This document shows positions 40,785 to 44,471 of a stretch of DNA of 44,471 bases, piece by piece (positions within the stretch are counted from its first letter, which is position 1; every line of letters starts with the position of its first letter). This DNA is from Verrucomicrobiota bacterium (GTDB lineage: Bacteria > Verrucomicrobiota > Verrucomicrobiia > Chthoniobacterales > Xiphinematobacteraceae), in the NCBI GenBank assembly GCA_023269545.1, contig JAHFTB010000020.1, positions 1 through 44,471 of the forward strand, given 5' to 3'. The position numbers and the translations under genes were made by a program. The notes beneath the pieces are model-generated. The model saw only the letters and a program-made list of their open reading frames with translations. It made no database searches and was not told the DNA's origin.

Positions 40785-42608
40785 TTAGAATAGTTTTCCT
40801 GCATTCATGAGGAAGTGTTCCACAATAGGACCGAGAACGAGTGCAGGTACGAATGTGAGTGCTCCGATCAGGAGTACGGTTCCAACCAACAAGGAACTAA
40901 AGAGCGGTCCCGAAACCGAAAATGTGGCGGCGCTTTCCGCCACAAACTTTTTACGAGCAAGTGATCCGGCCAAGGCAATAATCGGAATGATCATGGCAAA
41001 TCGGCCAAAAAGCATGCCAAAAGCAAGTGTGGTGTCATACCAAGGAGCATTGGCGCTCAACCCGGAGAAAGCACTTCCATTGTTTCCGGCAGCCGAGCTG
41101 TACGCATAAAGCATTTCGCTAAATCCATGCGGTCCTGAATTATTTGTCCCATCCGTCAACTTACCGGTTGCATCAGGCAAACCCATGGGACTGACACAAC
41201 CCCAAGCTGTAAAGCCGAGAATTAGGAACGCGATGATAAGAATAGCGAACGAAGCCATCTTCATTTCATAAGGCTCGATCTTCTTCCCAAGATATTCCGG
41301 CGTACGGCCAACCATCAAGCCGGCCACAAACACAGCGATGATCACATAGACAAACATCCCATAGAGTCCCGCCCCAACTCCGCCAAAAATGGCTTCGCCA
41401 AGTTGGATATTAAGCAACGGAATCAGACCACCCAATGGGGTGAAAGAATCGTGCGCCGCATTTACGGCACCACAGGAAGCATCAGTCGTCACTGTCGCGA
41501 AGAGGGCGGAATTAAAGATGCCAAATCGGACTTCTTTTCCCTCCATATTGCCGTCGGCAGGATCCACGCCAAGAGCTGCAAAGTTGGGATTACCGACCGC
41601 TTCATAGTGCCAGCAAATCAGCAAGCCTCCGAGGAACAGGACGAACATCGCTGCCCAGACAGCCCAGCCATGCTTTTGGTTCCTGACCGTGCGACCTAGG
41701 TAATAGGTCAGCGCACTCGGAATCGCCAGAATCGATAGCATCTGCAAGAAATTTGCAAATGGCGTGGGATTTTCAAATGGATGAGCAGCATTAGCATTCG
41801 TATAACCACCGCCGTTTGTTCCAAGCATCTTAATCGCAATCTGTGAGGCCATCGGGCCGTTCACAATGCTCTGCGTATCCACTTTCTGATCGATCATCAC
41901 AGGCTTGCCCTGCGCATCGTTCACCGGCTGACCCTGAGCGTCCACTTTGGCCACTTGTGCCGTAAATGGCTCAACTAAAGAAACCGAATCGTAGGTTTTA
42001 AAGTTTTGGATAACCCCCTGCGATACTAACACGAGGGCATAAGCCACGCATATGGGAAGCAGAAGGTAATAAGTGATGCGTGTTAAATCGACCCAGAAAT
42101 TGCCGATCGTTTTTGCCGTATGCCGAGCAATGCCACGGACGAGAGCCGCGGCGATAGCGATCCCCACAGCAGCCGAGACAAAGTTGTGGAGAGTCAGCGC
42201 CACCATCTGCGAAAAATACGACATAGTGCTCTCGCCGCCGTAGCTTTGCCAATCGGTATTAGTTGTGAAACTGGCCGCTGTATTGAAAGCGAGGTGTTCA
42301 CTCAACGCTCCGAATTTTTGCGGATTGAGAGGGAGTACGGCTTGTAAACGCAACAAGACGTAGGTGAAAAGCATTGATACGAGGCTAAATAATAGCATCG
42401 CTACCGCATAACGTTTCCAATCGTGCTCTTGTTTGGAATCCACACCAAAAATCCGATAGGTAAACCGTTCCAAGGGCTTGATAATAGGGTCGAGGAACGT
42501 CTTTCCATCGGCATCAAGCACACGGCATAGGTAGAGACCAAGAGGTTTGGTGATCGCCAGCAGCACACCGGCAAAGAGAATGAGCTGAATCCAGCCTGAA
42601 GTGTTCAT
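40785..42608 (-). CDS. kdpA: Potassium-transporting ATPase subunit A (channel subunit)
   Basis: KdpA is the channel-like subunit that selects potassium. Its 607 residues carry the pore-loop sequences N-T-A-A-S-F-T-T-N-T-D-W-Q-S-Y-G-G-E and M-L-G-T-N-G-G-G-Y-T-N-A-N-A-A-H-P-F-E-N-P-T, with further loops including S-C-G-A-V-N-A-A and G-N-N-G-S-A-F. About ten membrane helices are visible. It is some 40-50 residues longer than the E. coli protein, with an Asp/Gln-rich insertion around V-D-A-Q-G-Q-P-V-N-D-A-Q-G-K-P-V, a short in-tandem duplication of A-Q-G-x-P-V. kdpF lies 12 bases upstream. Confidence 0.98.
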   Translation of the reverse strand: MNTSGWIQLILFAGVLLAITKPLGLYLCRVLDADGKTFLDPIIKPLERFTYRIFGVDSKQEHDWKRYAVAMLLFSLVSMLFTYVLLRLQAVLPLNPQKFGALSEHLAFNTAASFTTNTDWQSYGGESTMSYFSQMVALTLHNFVSAAVGIAIAAALVRGIARHTAKTIGNFWVDLTRITYYLLLPICVAYALVLVSQGVIQNFKTYDSVSLVEPFTAQVAKVDAQGQPVNDAQGKPVMIDQKVDTQSIVNGPMASQIAIKMLGTNGGGYTNANAAHPFENPTPFANFLQMLSILAIPSALTYYLGRTVRNQKHGWAVWAAMFVLFLGGLLICWHYEAVGNPNFAALGVDPADGNMEGKEVRFGIFNSALFATVTTDASCGAVNAAHDSFTPLGGLIPLLNIQLGEAIFGGVGAGLYGMFVYVIIAVFVAGLMVGRTPEYLGKKIEPYEMKMASFAILIIAFLILGFTAWGCVSPMGLPDATGKLTDGTNNSGPHGFSEMLYAYSSAAGNNGSAFSGLSANAPWYDTTLAFGMLFGRFAMIIPIIALAGSLARKKFVAESAATFSVSGPLFSSLLVGTVLLIGALTFVPALVLGPIVEHFLMNAGKLF

Positions 42609-42620
42609 AGTAATAATAAG

Positions 42621-42704
42621 TTAGAATTTCTCCGGGCGAATAATCGCGAAGATCAAATAAGCGATGAGAAGAAGGGCAATAATCCCGACAATGATATTTT
42701 CCAT
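42621..42704 (-). CDS. kdpF: KdpF, 27-residue single-span subunit
   Basis: Read leftward, a 27-codon frame gives MENIIVGIIALLLIAYLIFA and then I-I-R-P-E-K-F. One hydrophobic helix followed by a short basic/acidic tail ending P-E-K-F, placed directly before kdpA, is diagnostic for KdpF, the small stabilising subunit of the pump. Genes this short are usually missed in automatic annotation. The stop is 12 bases before the kdpA start. Confidence 0.9.
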   Translation of the reverse strand: MENIIVGIIALLLIAYLIFAIIRPEKF

Positions 42705-42719
42705 AAAATACGGCGATAT

Positions 42720-42803
42720 TTATACTTTCTCACAGCCCCAGACGAATGCAATCATCAGGCCAAAAAAGACGAAGGTCACTAGGATATAACTGAGGTCAAT
42801 CAT
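42720..42803 (-). CDS. Second 27-residue membrane peptide ahead of kdpF
   Basis: The leftward frame from the ATG at 42803 gives MIDLSYILVTFVFFGLMIAF and then V-W-G-C-E-K-V. It is one hydrophobic helix with a short polar tail beginning C-E-K, the same length as KdpF but not similar in sequence. It sits 15 bases before kdpF and 60 bases after the histidine kinase gene, inside the operon. I recall similar tiny frames next to kdpF in other phyla but know no name or function. It may be a regulator or extra subunit of the pump. Confidence 0.7.
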   Translation of the reverse strand: MIDLSYILVTFVFFGLMIAFVWGCEKV

Positions 42804-42863
42804 AATAGAATCATTTGGTTTTTGTTTTTTACGGGTTAAAATAAGTAATGGTAAAAATTAAAA

Positions 42864-44471
42864 TTATGTTTCTGGTGAAATGGATGGAAGGTCAACATAA
42901 AATTCCAATGCGGATCCCTCTTGACTAATCACTCCAATCGATCCGCCATGAGCGACAACGATTTCCTTGGCAATAGCTAATCCAAGTCCCGCCCCTTCGG
43001 ATTCAGTGCCAGGGACGCGGAAGAAACGCTCGAAAATCCGAGATTGATATTGGGGTGCAATTCCTTCGCCTTGATGAATTACAGAGAAGCGCACTTTATC
43101 ATCTCGCTTGCTAGCGGCAAGCATAATTTGCTCACCATACCGAATATGCTTTACGGCATTAGATAGCAGATTCGAGAAGACCTGAGAAATCTGTCGAATA
43201 TCCACCCTGACGCTCGGGAGATCCGGTTCAATAGTAGTGAGCAATTTGGAACCTCGACATTCGACAAACGCATAAAAGTCCTTCCAAACCGTTCGAACCA
43301 GCGTTTCGGAATTTAGCTTTTCCAGACTGAAAAAGGCGCCGCCTGATTCGAATCTGCTTAAATCCAACCAATCATTGATCATGGCAAGCAAACGATCCGT
43401 ATCTTCGCGTGCAGTGAGCAGGAGCTCGATTTGTTGAGAATTTAATGACCCTATTTTCTCTTCAAGCAACAAATACAACCCCATTCGTACACTACAAAGG
43501 GGAGTCTTCAGTTCGTGGCTCACGGTGGATACCAAGTTGTTTTTTACGTCATCAAGAAGCCGCAAGCGTGTGACATCTTGTAATATCACGGCTGCACCAA
43601 AAAGATGGCCACTTTCATCTCGAATACCGATGATACGGGGTAGGAAGAAAACCTCTTTTTCCTCCACTCTAATGATGATTGCCTTGTCAAAAGCGATAGG
43701 CAAATAGTCCGCTCCACCTCTGAGAAGTTGTTCCACGGGCTCCTGCATAGCTTGGGGAAGGTGTTTCCCCAGTTTTTGAAGAAGAGTGGCAGCCGCGGGG
43801 TTAGTAAAGTTGATTCGACATTCCGGCGAGAACACGATGATAGGGTCGGGAAATGCCGAAAATGTGATTTCCGTCATGTGCTGCGCTTGAAGCAGTTGGT
43901 CGGTCGTCGCCCGCCGATATGCCCGGAGCTGCGACGCCATTTTATTAAAAGCTTCAGCTAGTTGCCCCAGTTCGTCTTTCGAACTCACTGGCACCACTTG
44001 ATCCAGCTCTCCTTCCCCCAACTTTTGTGAAACCAGTCTCAGTGATTCCATGGGTTGTAAAATTGCCCTTTGAAGTCGGATTGCAGACAAAACAGCCAGG
44101 GCAATGCCCACGATGCTCGCCAAGCCCATGGTTCGCATGGAATGAGCACTGAGTTCTCGCGTCTTATGATCCGCTTGCACCATGCTCTCTTGATTGAGGT
44201 GAATGATCTGCTGAGAAATATCTTTAATTGCGGTGAGAGCCGGCAATATCTCTTGGGAATACATGGATCGGCGGGCCGCAAGATCAGGAACTTTCCAAAA
44301 AGTTTTCATCTGTTCGAGAAACTTTTCATAAAGACGCGTAAGTTCCTGAACCAGTGCCGGTTCATTGGGAAGACTAATATTATGAGTCGCCGTCATGAGG
44401 CCCTCATGAAATATCCATACATTCTGATTATAGAGATGCAGCCCGATTTCCTGTTTTCCAAACAGGGAAAA
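42864..44471 (-). CDS. Sensor histidine kinase with HAMP and PAS domains (partial at edge)
   Basis: The frame is open to the window edge, so the first membrane helix and true start lie outside; the ATG at 44396 is internal. What is visible, in order: the end of an extracytoplasmic helical sensor region, a membrane helix (G-L-A-S-I-V-G-I-A-L-A-V-L), a HAMP domain with D-E-L-G-Q-L-A-E-A-F-N-K-M, a PAS domain (F-P-D-P-I-I-V-F-S-P-E), the phosphorylated His in S-T-V-S-H-E-L-K-T-P-L, the N box N-L-L-S-N-A-V-K-H and the G box G-A-G-L-G-L-A-I-A-K-E. It is upstream of the kdp genes in the same direction. Since the KdpD here has no kinase domain, this protein is the obvious candidate to phosphorylate the response regulator. 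No regulator gene is in the window. Confidence 0.9.
   Translation of the reverse strand, partial: FSLFGKQEIGLHLYNQNVWIFHEGLMTATHNISLPNEPALVQELTRLYEKFLEQMKTFWKVPDLAARRSMYSQEILPALTAIKDISQQIIHLNQESMVQADHKTRELSAHSMRTMGLASIVGIALAVLSAIRLQRAILQPMESLRLVSQKLGEGELDQVVPVSSKDELGQLAEAFNKMASQLRAYRRATTDQLLQAQHMTEITFSAFPDPIIVFSPECRINFTNPAAATLLQKLGKHLPQAMQEPVEQLLRGGADYLPIAFDKAIIIRVEEKEVFFLPRIIGIRDESGHLFGAAVILQDVTRLRLLDDVKNNLVSTVSHELKTPLCSVRMGLYLLLEEKIGSLNSQQIELLLTAREDTDRLLAMINDWLDLSRFESGGAFFSLEKLNSETLVRTVWKDFYAFVECRGSKLLTTIEPDLPSVRVDIRQISQVFSNLLSNAVKHIRYGEQIMLAASKRDDKVRFSVIHQGEGIAPQYQSRIFERFFRVPGTESEGAGLGLAIAKEIVVAHGGSIGVISQEGSALEFYVDLPSISPET

Noticed and set aside
1-44471. CRISPR arrays
   Set aside because: No regularly spaced short repeats with unique spacers were seen; the only tandem repeats are the in-frame units at 1741-2030.

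Overview
The window is about 44.5 kb of bacterial chromosome of moderate GC content with a weakly marked translation-start grammar: clear Shine-Dalgarno sites are few and many leaders are simply AT-rich. The gene set (lol-type permease, proton-pumping pyrophosphatase, uvrB, holA, murI, a periplasmic amidase, HtrA, valS, manC, a complete kdp potassium pump) fits a Gram-negative cell. My best guess is a member of the PVC group, probably Verrucomicrobiota. No rRNA or marker phylogeny supports that, so it is inference. A 1389-residue protein that looks like a host-directed effector suggests association with eukaryotic cells.

Layout. 1-6.9 kb is an accessory region: the start of an IS3-like element, an overlapping pair of small unknown genes, an IS630 transposase remnant, the giant effector-like gene, and a tyrosine integrase beside the 3' end of a tRNA-Arg(ACG) gene. 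This looks like a genomic island in a tRNA gene. 7.1-8.4 kb is a LolC/LolE permease. 8.7-11.2 kb is a divergent pair, a KfrA-like coiled-coil DNA-binding protein and a second tyrosine recombinase, with two perfect palindromes between them. hppA follows. 13.8-18.4 kb is a leftward tetR-emrA-MFS-emrB efflux operon with an operator-like palindrome ahead of it. 18.5-27.6 kb runs rightward: uvrB (with an extra loop), holA, an intact ketosynthase overlapped by a catalytically degenerate ketosynthase, a mutarotase-like gene broken by one in-frame TGA, a lipoprotein, an HtrA protease and a Nudix protein. murI and an amidase run leftward; valS, manC and two tandem methyltransferase-like paralogues run rightward. 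35.4-44.5 kb is a leftward kdp locus: a histidine kinase (cut by the window edge), a 27-residue membrane peptide, kdpF, kdpA, kdpB, kdpC, a glycosyltransferase-like gene and a KdpD stripped down to its cytoplasmic sensor half.

Three things stand out. First, the giant protein combines an N-terminal membrane segment, Asn/Ser/Gln-rich linkers, tandem repeats carrying a Y-A-S-I-D-D tyrosine motif very like the phosphotyrosine sites of CagA-type effectors, and a short kinase-like C-terminus that ends soon after its DFG. Second, a roughly 100-bp element with conserved stem-loops occurs four times, in both orientations, always at gene borders (11.2, 13.6, 21.8 and 32.7 kb); I know of no named family that matches it. 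Third, the kdp locus has separated the KdpD sensor from its kinase, and carries a second tiny membrane peptide and a glycosyltransferase translationally coupled to the sensor.
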